Shown here in pieces: positions 33,537-39,658 of a stretch of DNA of 39,658 bases; the first letter of the stretch is position 1, and each line of letters starts with the position of its first letter. The stretch comes from Paralimibaculum aggregatum. Lineage in GTDB: Bacteria; Pseudomonadota; Alphaproteobacteria; Rhodobacterales; Rhodobacteraceae. The DNA lies in assembly GCF_030270585.1 (NCBI RefSeq), contig NZ_BSYI01000050.1:1-39658 (forward strand), in the 5' to 3' direction. The position numbers and the translations under genes were made by a program. The notes beneath the pieces were generated by a model, which saw only the letters and a list, made by a program, of their open reading frames with translations, ran no database searches and was not told where the DNA came from.

Positions 33537-34556
33537 TCACCCGTCCTTGTAGTGGTAGCTGTAGCCGTTCAGCGCCGGCGCGCCGCCGAGATGGGCATAG
33601 AGCACCCGCGCGCCCTCCGGGAAGAAGCCCTTGCCCACGAGGTCGATCATGCCCTGCATCGACTTGCCCTCGTAGACCGGGTCGGTGATCATCGCCTCGG
33701 TGCGGGCGGCGAGGCGGATCGCGGCATTGGTCTCCTCCGAGGGCACGCCATAGGCCGGATAGGCATAGTCCGGGTTGACGACGATCTCCTCCTCGCGCAC
33801 CGCCCGGCCGAGGCCGACGAGCTCCGCCGTGCCGTCGACGATGCCGCGCAGCTGCGCGCGGGTCTGCGCCGGGGTGCCGGAGGCGTCGATGCCGATCACC
33901 CGCTCGGCCCGGTCCTGCGCCGCGAAGCCGACGATCATGCCGCCCTGGGTCGAGCCGGTGACGACGCAGACCACGATGTAGTCGAAGCGGAAGCCGAGGT
34001 CTTCCTCCTGCCGCGCGACCTCCTCGGCGAAGCCGACATAGCCGAGCCCGCCATATCTGTGCACCGAGGCGCCGGCCGGGATCGGATAGGGCTTGCCGTC
34101 GGCATCCTTCACCGACTGGATCGCCGCCTCCCAGCTCTTGCGGATGCCGATGTCGAAGCCGTCATCCACCAGGCGGCTGTCGGCGCCCATCAGCCGGGTC
34201 ATCTGGATGTTGCCGACGCGGTCGTAGACGGCGTCGAAATGCGGCACCCATTTCTCCTGGATCACCACGCATTTCATGCCGAGCTTGGCCGCCGTCGCCG
34301 CCACCATGCGGGTGTGGTTCGACTGCACGCCGCCGATCGAGACCAGCGTGTCGGCGCCGCTCGCGATCGCGTCCGGCACGATGTATTCGAGCTTGCGCAG
34401 CTTGTTGCCGCCCATCGCGAGGCCCGAATTGCAGTCCTCCCGCTTGGCATAGATCTGCACCTTGCCGCCGAGCGCCGCGCTCAGGCGGGGCAGGGGCTCG
34501 ATCGGCGTCGGGCCGAAGGTGAGCGGGTAACGGTCGAATTTCTCCAGCAGCGACAT
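33537..34556 (-). CDS. 1-aminocyclopropane-1-carboxylate (ACC) deaminase
   Basis: AcdS splits ACC, the plant ethylene precursor, into 2-oxobutyrate and ammonia. The 339-residue PLP enzyme matches family length. The PLP lysine is Lys52 in [12 protein letters not shown], followed by [16 protein letters not shown]. Features used to separate true ACC deaminases from D-cysteine desulfhydrases are present: Glu in [12 protein letters not shown] and Leu in [14 protein letters not shown]. The ATG at 34556 has AGAGGAGA ahead. The divergent Lrp-type gene next to it is the usual AcdR partner. Its position inside an arsenic island, convergent with aioA, is unusual. A plant- or alga-associated source of ACC is a possible ecological reason. 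Confidence 0.93.
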   Translation of the reverse strand: MSLLEKFDRYPLTFGPTPIEPLPRLSAALGGKVQIYAKREDCNSGLAMGGNKLRKLEYIVPDAIASGADTLVSIGGVQSNHTRMVAATAAKLGMKCVVIQEKWVPHFDAVYDRVGNIQMTRLMGADSRLVDDGFDIGIRKSWEAAIQSVKDADGKPYPIPAGASVHRYGGLGYVGFAEEVARQEEDLGFRFDYIVVCVVTGSTQGGMIVGFAAQDRAERVIGIDASGTPAQTRAQLRGIVDGTAELVGLGRAVREEEIVVNPDYAYPAYGVPSEETNAAIRLAARTEAMITDPVYEGKSMQGMIDLVGKGFFPEGARVLYAHLGGAPALNGYSYHYKDG

Positions 34557-34696
34557 CGCCGGGTCTCCTCTTTGCTTCGGGGCGGAGCCTAGCCCGCGGG
34601 GCGTGCAATGTGCTTTCCTTCTTGCGCGCTGAATCTCCGGAAATCTTACCTTTCGGGCGCATTCCTGGCGATATCGGGGCATTGAAGAGGTTTCAG

Positions 34697-35173
34697 ATGA
34701 AAGATCCTTCCGCCGGGGAGATCGACCGAATCGACCGCAACATCCTGCGCGCCCTGCAGCGCGACGGGCGGCTCTCCAATGCCGATCTGGCGAAGGCGGT
34801 GAATGTCAGCCCGGCGACCTGCCACCGGCGCACCCAGCGGCTGATCGCGGCGGGGCGGATCCGCAATGTCCGCGCGGAGGTCGATCCGGAGGCGGTGGGC
34901 CTCGGTACGCTGGTGATGGTCGGCGTGGTGCTCGACCGCTCGACGCCGGAGAGCTTCGCCGCCTTCGAGGACGCGGTGGCCGGGATGAAGGAACTGCTCG
35001 ACTGCCACCTCGTCGCCGGCGATTTCGACTATCTCCTGAAGATCCGGGTGCGCGATCTCGGCGATTTCAACCGGCTGCACAGCCGGATGCTGATCGCGCT
35101 GCCGGGGGTGCGGCAGATCCGCAGCTTCTTCGTGATGAAGCAGGTCAAGGAGAACGCGCCGCTGGCCTTCTGA
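34697..35173 (+). CDS. Lrp/AsnC-family regulator, probable AcdR
   Basis: A 158-residue Lrp-type regulator. The N-terminal helix-turn-helix ([20 protein letters not shown], recognition helix in [13 protein letters not shown]) is followed by the RAM/ligand domain with [19 protein letters not shown]. AcdR proteins activate acdS, responding to ACC or leucine. The divergent arrangement with acdS and a 140-bp shared control region fit that role. I chose the ATG at 34697, with GAGG 8 bases upstream; the open frame before it is not Lrp-like. I could not identify a convincing Lrp box. It is followed by the arsRC gene after 77 bp on the same strand, but that gene has its own operator. Confidence 0.9.
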   Translation: MKDPSAGEIDRIDRNILRALQRDGRLSNADLAKAVNVSPATCHRRTQRLIAAGRIRNVRAEVDPEAVGLGTLVMVGVVLDRSTPESFAAFEDAVAGMKELLDCHLVAGDFDYLLKIRVRDLGDFNRLHSRMLIALPGVRQIRSFFVMKQVKENAPLAF

Positions 35174-35222
35174 GCGGGCGCGGCCGGCCGGTTTCGATCG
35201 TCATCGAATGGTCGCTTGAATG

Positions 35223-35256
35223 ATCCATGAATTCGTGTATTCACGGATTCATGGAT
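35223..35256. promoter_or_regulatory. 34-bp operator palindrome at the arsRC start
   Basis: Arms ATCCATGAATTCGTG (35223-35237) and CACGGATTCATGGAT (35242-35256) form a 15-bp inverted repeat with one mismatch around TATT. It overlaps a plausible promoter (TTGAAT at 35216-35221, 16-bp gap, TATTCA at 35238-35243) and the start codon at 35251. This is the natural autoregulatory site for the ArsR domain. Confidence 0.8.
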
Positions 35257-36144
35257 AATGAATCGCACGCCGCCACCCTCACCGCCCTCGGCCATCCCGG
35301 CCGGCTCGCCGTGTTCCGCCTGCTCGCCCGCCGCGCGCCGGACGGGGTGCGGCCGAGCGAGATCGCCGATGCCCTCGGGCTCAAGCCGACCACGCTTTCG
35401 GCCCATGTCTCGCTGCTGGCGCGGGTCGGGCTGGTGAACTCCGAGCGGGTCGGCAAGTCGGTGTTCTACCGGATCGACCTCGAGCGGGTCGGCGCGCTGG
35501 TTCAGTTCCTCGTCGCGGATTGCTGCCGCGGCCGGCCCGAGCTCTGTGTGCCGCTCGCGGCGCATGCCCTCTCACGTCTCGACACAGGACCCGATCCCAT
35601 GTCCGCCACCCAGCCCGAGCGCGTCTTCAACGTGCTCTTCATCTGCACCGGCAATTCCGCCCGCTCGATCTTCGCCGAGGCGATCCTCGCCAGGGAGGGC
35701 GCCGGCAAGTTCCGCGCCTTCTCCGCCGGCACCCGGCCGCGCTCCGAGCTGAACCCGCAGGCCATCGAGGTGCTGGAGAAGTTCGGCCACGACGTCGCGG
35801 GCCTGCGCGCGAAGAATGTCGACGAGTTCCAGGGCCCCGGCGCGCCGCCGCTCGACTTCGTCTTCACGGTCTGCGACCAGGCGGCCAACGAGGAGTGCCC
35901 GCCCTGGCCGGGCCAGCCGATCAGCGCCCATTGGGGGATGCCCGACCCGGTGAAGGCCGAGGGCAACGAGGCCGAGCGCGGCCTCGCCTTCCTCCGCGCC
36001 TATGCCACGCTGCGCCACCGGCTGACCGGCTTCCTGGCGCTGCCGGTGGCCGAGCTCGACCGGGTCTCGCTGCAGTCCCGCCTCGACGCGATCGGGCGCA
36101 GCGATGCCGGAACCCCGGCCGAAACCACCGTGGAGGCCGGCTGA
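35251..36144 (+). CDS. ArsR-ArsC fusion: arsenite-responsive repressor joined to arsenate reductase
   Basis: One 297-residue chain. Residues 1-100 are an ArsR winged helix (LGHPGRLAVFRLLARR, recognition helix in LKPTTLSAHVSLLARVGLV) with a C-terminal As(III) site Cys91-Cys92-x6-Cys99. After a 20-residue linker, residues 120-297 are a low-molecular-weight-phosphatase-type ArsC. Its catalytic loop is Cys132-TGNSA-Arg138, and two further cysteines, Cys208 and Cys216, could run the thioredoxin-linked disulfide relay. There is no stop or frameshift at the junction; an internal ATG at 35599 could start ArsC alone. I chose the ATG at 35251 because the operator covers the alternative at 35227 and the ArsR core begins about ten residues later. 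The mRNA may be leaderless. acr3 starts 3 bp after the stop. Confidence 0.92.
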   Translation: MDNESHAATLTALGHPGRLAVFRLLARRAPDGVRPSEIADALGLKPTTLSAHVSLLARVGLVNSERVGKSVFYRIDLERVGALVQFLVADCCRGRPELCVPLAAHALSRLDTGPDPMSATQPERVFNVLFICTGNSARSIFAEAILAREGAGKFRAFSAGTRPRSELNPQAIEVLEKFGHDVAGLRAKNVDEFQGPGAPPLDFVFTVCDQAANEECPPWPGQPISAHWGMPDPVKAEGNEAERGLAFLRAYATLRHRLTGFLALPVAELDRVSLQSRLDAIGRSDAGTPAETTVEAG

Positions 36145-36147
36145 GAC

Positions 36148-37227
36148 ATGGCGAACACCACGCATGACGCCCCCGCCGCCCCCGCCGCCTCGGCCGAGGC
36201 GGCGGGCCTCGGCGCCTTCGAGAAATGGCTCTCGCTCTGGGTCGGGCTGGCGATCCTCGCCGGGCTGGTGCTCGGCAGCCTGGCGCCCGGGCTCTTCGGG
36301 GCGCTGGCCGGTGCCGAGATCGCCAGGGTCAACCTGGTGATCGCGGTGCTGATCTGGGCGATGGTCTACCCGATGATGGTCGGCGTCGATTTCGCCGCCC
36401 TCGCCCGCATCGGCGACAAGCCCAAGGGGCTGATCGTGACGCTGGCGATCAACTGGCTGATCAAGCCCTTCACCATGGCCGCCCTCGGCGTGCTGTTCTT
36501 CGAGCACGTCTTTGCCGGGCTGATCCCGCCGGAGGACGCGCAGGCCTATCTCGCCGGGGTGATCCTGCTCGGCGCGGCGCCCTGCACGGCGATGGTCTTC
36601 GTCTGGTCGCAGCTCACCCGTGGCGATCCGACCTACACGCTGGTGCAGGTCAGCGTGAACGACGTGGTGATGATCTTCGCCTTCGCCCCGATCGTCGCGC
36701 TGCTGCTCGGCGTCACCGACATCCCGGTGCCCTGGGGGACGCTGCTGCTCTCGGTCGGGCTCTATGTGGTGATCCCGCTGGCGGCGGGGCTGCTGACCCG
36801 GGCGCAGCTGGTGCGCCGCGGCGGCGAGGCGGCGGTGGAGGCGTTCAAGGCACGGGTGAAGCCGTGGTCGATCATGGGGCTGCTGGCCACCGTGGTGCTG
36901 CTCTTCGGCTTCCAGGGCCAGGTGATCCTCGACCGGCCGATGGTGATCGCGCTGATCGCGGTGCCGCTGCTGATCCAGACCTACGGCATCTTCGCCATCG
37001 CCTATGGCGTGGCGCTGGCCTGGCGGATCCCCTTCAACGTCGCCGCGCCCTGCGCGCTGATCGGCACCTCGAACTTCTTCGAGCTGGCGGTGGCGGTGGC
37101 GATCAGCCTGTTCGGCCTCGGCTCCGGCGCGGCGCTGGCCACGGTGGTCGGCGTGCTGGTGGAGGTGCCGGTGATGCTCTCCCTCGTCGCGCTCGCCAAC
37201 CGGACGCGGCACTGGTTCCCCGAGTGA
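36148..37227 (+). CDS. ACR3-family arsenite efflux transporter
   Basis: Acr3 expels As(III) made by arsenate reduction. The 359-residue protein has about ten helices. The conserved Cys essential in the family lies in [22 protein letters not shown]; other hallmarks are [22 protein letters not shown], the later [18 protein letters not shown], and EVPVMLSLV near the C-terminus. The first 25 residues are Ala/Pro-rich and cytoplasmic. It is tightly coupled behind arsRC, so repression by the ArsR domain and supply by the ArsC domain match the pump. Acr3 is electrochemically driven, and no ArsA ATPase is present. Confidence 0.95.
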   Translation: MANTTHDAPAAPAASAEAAGLGAFEKWLSLWVGLAILAGLVLGSLAPGLFGALAGAEIARVNLVIAVLIWAMVYPMMVGVDFAALARIGDKPKGLIVTLAINWLIKPFTMAALGVLFFEHVFAGLIPPEDAQAYLAGVILLGAAPCTAMVFVWSQLTRGDPTYTLVQVSVNDVVMIFAFAPIVALLLGVTDIPVPWGTLLLSVGLYVVIPLAAGLLTRAQLVRRGGEAAVEAFKARVKPWSIMGLLATVVLLFGFQGQVILDRPMVIALIAVPLLIQTYGIFAIAYGVALAWRIPFNVAAPCALIGTSNFFELAVAVAISLFGLGSGAALATVVGVLVEVPVMLSLVALANRTRHWFPE

Positions 37228-37261
37228 CCGCCAGACCCCCCTTCGAGCGAGGACCAACACC

Positions 37262-38275
37262 ATGGCACGGATCGCAATCAACGGCCTCGGCCGGATGGGC
37301 AAGCTGCTGCTGCGCCGGCTGATCGGGGCGGGCACGACCGACGAGATCGTGCTGCTCAACGATGGCGTCGGCGATGCCGCGCTGCATGCCCATCTCATGG
37401 AGTTCGACAGCGTGCACGGGCGCTGGCGGGCGGAGATCGGCCACGATGCCGAGAGCATCACGGTGGACGGCCGCCGGATGCGCCTGACCGGGGCGAAGCG
37501 GCTCGAGGACCTGCCGCTGGCCGCGCTCGGCGTCGATCTCGCGATCGACTGCACCGGGGCGTTCAAGACCCCGGCCCGGCTGCAGCCCTATTTCGACGCC
37601 GGGGTGCGGAAGGTGCTGGTCTCCGCCCCGGTCAGGGAGGCGCCGGCGCTCAACCTCGTCTACGGCGTCAACCACGACCGCTACGACCCGGCGGCGCATC
37701 ATCTGGTGACGGCAGCGAGCTGCACCACCAACTGCCTCGCCCCTGTGGTCAAGGTGCTGCACGAGGCGATCGGCATCCGCCACGGTTCGATCACCACGGT
37801 GCACGACGTCACCAACACGCAGACCATGGTCGACCGCCCGGCCAAGGACCTGCGCCGGGCGCGCTCGGCGCTGAGCTCGCTGATCCCCACCACCACCGGC
37901 TCGGCCACCGCGATCACGCTGATCTATCCCGAGCTCAAGGGCCGGCTCAACGGCCATGCGGTGCGGGTGCCGCTGCTCAACGCCTCGCTGACCGACTGCG
38001 TCTTCGAGATGGAACGCGAGACCACGGTGGCCGAGATCAACGGCCTCTTTGCCGCCGCCGCCGGGGGCGCGCTCGAGGGCGTGCTCGGCTTCGAGACGCG
38101 GCCGCTGGTCTCGGCCGACTATCTCGACGACCCGCGCTCGGCGATCGTCGACGGGCCCTCGACCATGGTGATCGCCGGCACGCAGGTGAAGGTCTATGCC
38201 TGGTACGACAACGAGTGGGGCTATGTCTGCCGCATGGCGGATCTCGCCGGCATGATCTCGGAGGGGATGGCGTGA
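37262..38275 (+). CDS. ArsJ-associated glyceraldehyde-3-phosphate dehydrogenase
   Basis: In ars operons this GAPDH uses arsenate in place of phosphate, making 1-arseno-3-phosphoglycerate for export by ArsJ. The 337-residue enzyme has the NAD-binding start [18 protein letters not shown], the catalytic Cys154 in AASCTTNC, and the conserved C-terminus [15 protein letters not shown]. The segment [13 protein letters not shown] differs from the usual TVHAYTATQ-like form, consistent with the ars-specific branch. It starts 34 bp after acr3 with GCGAGGA upstream, and its stop overlaps the GTG of arsJ by 4 bp, a strong sign of joint function. Housekeeping GAPDH is less likely given this linkage. Confidence 0.93.
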   Translation: MARIAINGLGRMGKLLLRRLIGAGTTDEIVLLNDGVGDAALHAHLMEFDSVHGRWRAEIGHDAESITVDGRRMRLTGAKRLEDLPLAALGVDLAIDCTGAFKTPARLQPYFDAGVRKVLVSAPVREAPALNLVYGVNHDRYDPAAHHLVTAASCTTNCLAPVVKVLHEAIGIRHGSITTVHDVTNTQTMVDRPAKDLRRARSALSSLIPTTTGSATAITLIYPELKGRLNGHAVRVPLLNASLTDCVFEMERETTVAEINGLFAAAAGGALEGVLGFETRPLVSADYLDDPRSAIVDGPSTMVIAGTQVKVYAWYDNEWGYVCRMADLAGMISEGMA

Positions 38276-39549
38276 CCGCCGCCCCCCGGCCCGAGGGGCT
38301 CGCCGCCTATTGCGCGGTGACCGCGGCCTACTGGGCCTTCATGCTCACCGACGGTGCGCTCAGGATGCTGGTGCTGCTGCATTTCCACAGCCTCGGCTTC
38401 TCGCCGGTCCAGCTCGCCTGGCTGTTCCTGCTCTACGAGGCGGCCGGGGTGGTGACCAACCTCTCGGCCGGCTGGATCGCGGCGCGCTTCGGCCTCACCG
38501 CCACGCTCTATGCCGGGCTGGTGCTGCAGATCGGCGCGCTGCTGGCGCTGGCCGCGCTCGATCCGGGCTGGGCGATGGCCGCCTCGGTGGGTTTCGTGAT
38601 GGCGGTGCAGGGGGTCTCTGGGGTCGCCAAGGACCTCGCCAAGATGTCCTCCAAGAGCGCGGTGAAGCTGCTGGCGCCGGCCGGCGAGAAGGGCGCGCTG
38701 TTCCGCTGGGTGGCGCTGCTCACCGGCTCGAAGAACGCGGTGAAGGGGCTGGGCTTCCTGCTCGGCACGCTGCTGCTCGGCACGGCCGGCTTCACCGGCT
38801 CGGTGCTGGCGATGGCGGCGGCGCTGGCGGCGATCCTCGCGGCGGTGGCGGTACTGATGCCGCCCGGCCTGCCGCGGGGCGGCAGGGGCGCGCGGTTCGG
38901 CGAGGTGTTCTCGAGGGACCGCAACGTCAACCGGCTCTCGGCGGCCCGGCTCTTCCTCTTCGGCGCGCGCGACACCTGGTTCGTCGTCGGCATCCCGGTC
39001 TATTTCTACAGCGTGCTGTCGGACGGCTCGGAGGCCGGCAACCGCGCCGCCTTCTTCCAGATCGGCGCCTTCATGGCCTGCTGGATCATCGGCTATGGCG
39101 CGGTCCAGGCGGCGGCGCCGCGGCTGCTAAGGGCGAAGGCGCGGAGCGTTGCCGAGATCGCCCGGCAGGCGCGGCTCTGGGTCGGGCTGCTGACGCTGGT
39201 GCCGGCGGCGCTGGCGCTGGCGGCCTGGGCCGCGGGCGGGCCGGCGGGCTGGCTGACCGCGGTGCTGGTGGCCGGGCTGCTGCTCTTCGGGGCGGTGTTC
39301 GCGGTCAACTCCTCGCTGCATTCCTACCTGATCCTGGCCTTCAGCTCGGCCGGCCGGGTCACCATGGATGTGGGCTTCTACTACATGTCGAACGCGCTCG
39401 GGCGGCTGCTCGGCACGCTGCTCTCGGGGCTGAGCTACCAGGCCGGCGGGCTGGCGCTCTGCCTCGCGGCGGCGGCGGCGATGGCCGGGCTGAGCTGGCT
39501 CTGCGCCGGGCGGCTCGCGCGCGCGCCGGGGCTCGCCGCGACGGGCTAG
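38272..39549 (+). CDS. ArsJ, organoarsenical (1-arseno-3-phosphoglycerate) efflux MFS transporter
   Basis: ArsJ exports 1-arseno-3-phosphoglycerate, which then falls apart to arsenate and 3-phosphoglycerate, giving net arsenate efflux. The 425-residue protein is an MFS carrier with about 11-12 helices. Family-typical stretches are [20 protein letters not shown] at the N-terminus, [20 protein letters not shown] with [15 protein letters not shown] in the middle, and [19 protein letters not shown] near the end. The start is the GTG at 38272 in a GTGA overlap with the GAPDH stop; upstream GGAGGGG fits. It closes the arsenic operon. Eighteen bases after its stop the duplicated dppD/dppF sequence begins, with no terminator in between. 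Confidence 0.94.
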   Translation: MTAAPRPEGLAAYCAVTAAYWAFMLTDGALRMLVLLHFHSLGFSPVQLAWLFLLYEAAGVVTNLSAGWIAARFGLTATLYAGLVLQIGALLALAALDPGWAMAASVGFVMAVQGVSGVAKDLAKMSSKSAVKLLAPAGEKGALFRWVALLTGSKNAVKGLGFLLGTLLLGTAGFTGSVLAMAAALAAILAAVAVLMPPGLPRGGRGARFGEVFSRDRNVNRLSAARLFLFGARDTWFVVGIPVYFYSVLSDGSEAGNRAAFFQIGAFMACWIIGYGAVQAAAPRLLRAKARSVAEIARQARLWVGLLTLVPAALALAAWAAGGPAGWLTAVLVAGLLLFGAVFAVNSSLHSYLILAFSSAGRVTMDVGFYYMSNALGRLLGTLLSGLSYQAGGLALCLAAAAAMAGLSWLCAGRLARAPGLAATG

Positions 39550-39567
39550 GCGCCCCGCTGCGCGCCG

Positions 39568-39658
39568 CCCGGCCGGGGCGGAGGCGGCGCGATGAGGGAC
39601 GGCGCCGGCCCGCCGATGCTCGCGGTCGAGGATCTGGTCAAGACCTTCCCGCTCGGCA
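39568..39658 (+). repeat. Direct repeat, right copy (dppD end / dppF start), cut by the window edge
   Basis: This is the second copy of 23493-23583, with 89 of 91 bases identical, and it runs into the end of the window, so the true repeat may be longer. It begins within the last codons of dppD, and no other part of dppD precedes it; the arsJ stop is 18 bp to the left. Confidence 0.95.
39592..39658 (+). CDS. 5' end of a second DppF-type ATPase gene (partial)
   Basis: The first 22 codons encode [20 protein letters not shown] and two more residues, identical to the dppF product at 23517; the only base difference (39609) is silent. The gene leaves the window before Walker A, so whether it is intact is unknown. 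It could be a full second dppF, a truncated remnant, or the start of a 16-kb tandem duplicate. Confidence 0.6.
   Translation, partial: MRDGAGPPMLAVEDLVKTFPLG

Noticed and set aside
37262-38275. Housekeeping glycolytic GAPDH
   Set aside because: It overlaps arsJ by 4 bp and lies behind acr3, the typical setting of the arsenate-using GAPDH.

Overview
The window reads as chromosomal DNA of a very GC-rich alphaproteobacterium, most likely Rhodobacterales-like. The evidence is the extreme GC3 bias with long antisense shadow frames, a TakP-type TRAP uptake system, MnmD and an FAD partner as separate genes, and short operons joined by ATGA overlaps. I cannot name a genus.

Layout. 1-1036 has no intact gene and holds a degenerate 27-bp tandem repeat that keeps a 9-codon pattern but is broken by indels. 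1037-5241 (minus) is a four-gene run: hydantoinase/oxoprolinase-like protein, GNAT acetyltransferase, RlmJ rRNA methyltransferase, FAH-family hydrolase. A small unknown gene and an AT-rich stretch follow. At 5892-7732 tRNA-modification methyltransferase MnmD and an FAD oxidoreductase (probable other half of MnmC) are divergent. 7864-12741 is a TRAP transporter (DctP, DctQ and a DctM with an unusual ~340-residue charged C-terminal tail), closed by a strong terminator. Next come an EamA exporter, tRNA-Gly(TCC) and a short YigZ/IMPACT protein.

14370-26473 looks like one catabolic locus around a GlxA/AraC-type regulator. On the minus strand are a class-III aminotransferase and a split transketolase. 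On the plus strand are a five-gene peptide/opine-type ABC importer, an OtnK-like four-carbon acid sugar kinase and an OtnC-like class II aldolase. The set predicts uptake of an amino-bearing polyol acid or similar compound, deamination, phosphorylation, decarboxylation or cleavage, and two-carbon transfer. The substrate is unknown.

26563-39549 is a compact arsenic island: AioX-AioS-AioR sensing genes, the arsenite oxidase aioBA behind a textbook sigma-54 promoter with two upstream palindromes, then acdS (ACC deaminase) with its divergent Lrp-type regulator, then an ArsR-ArsC fusion gene with a 34-bp operator palindrome, the ACR3 arsenite pump, and the GAPDH-ArsJ pair for arsenate export as 1-arseno-3-phosphoglycerate. 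Together these cover periplasmic As(III) oxidation, cytosolic As(V) reduction with As(III) efflux, and direct As(V) efflux.

The last 91 bases repeat, with two mismatches, the dppD/dppF junction found 16,075 bp earlier. So the whole dppF-otnKC-arsenic segment is bracketed by direct repeats. This suggests tandem duplication, insertion at dppF, or an assembly fork at the window edge.
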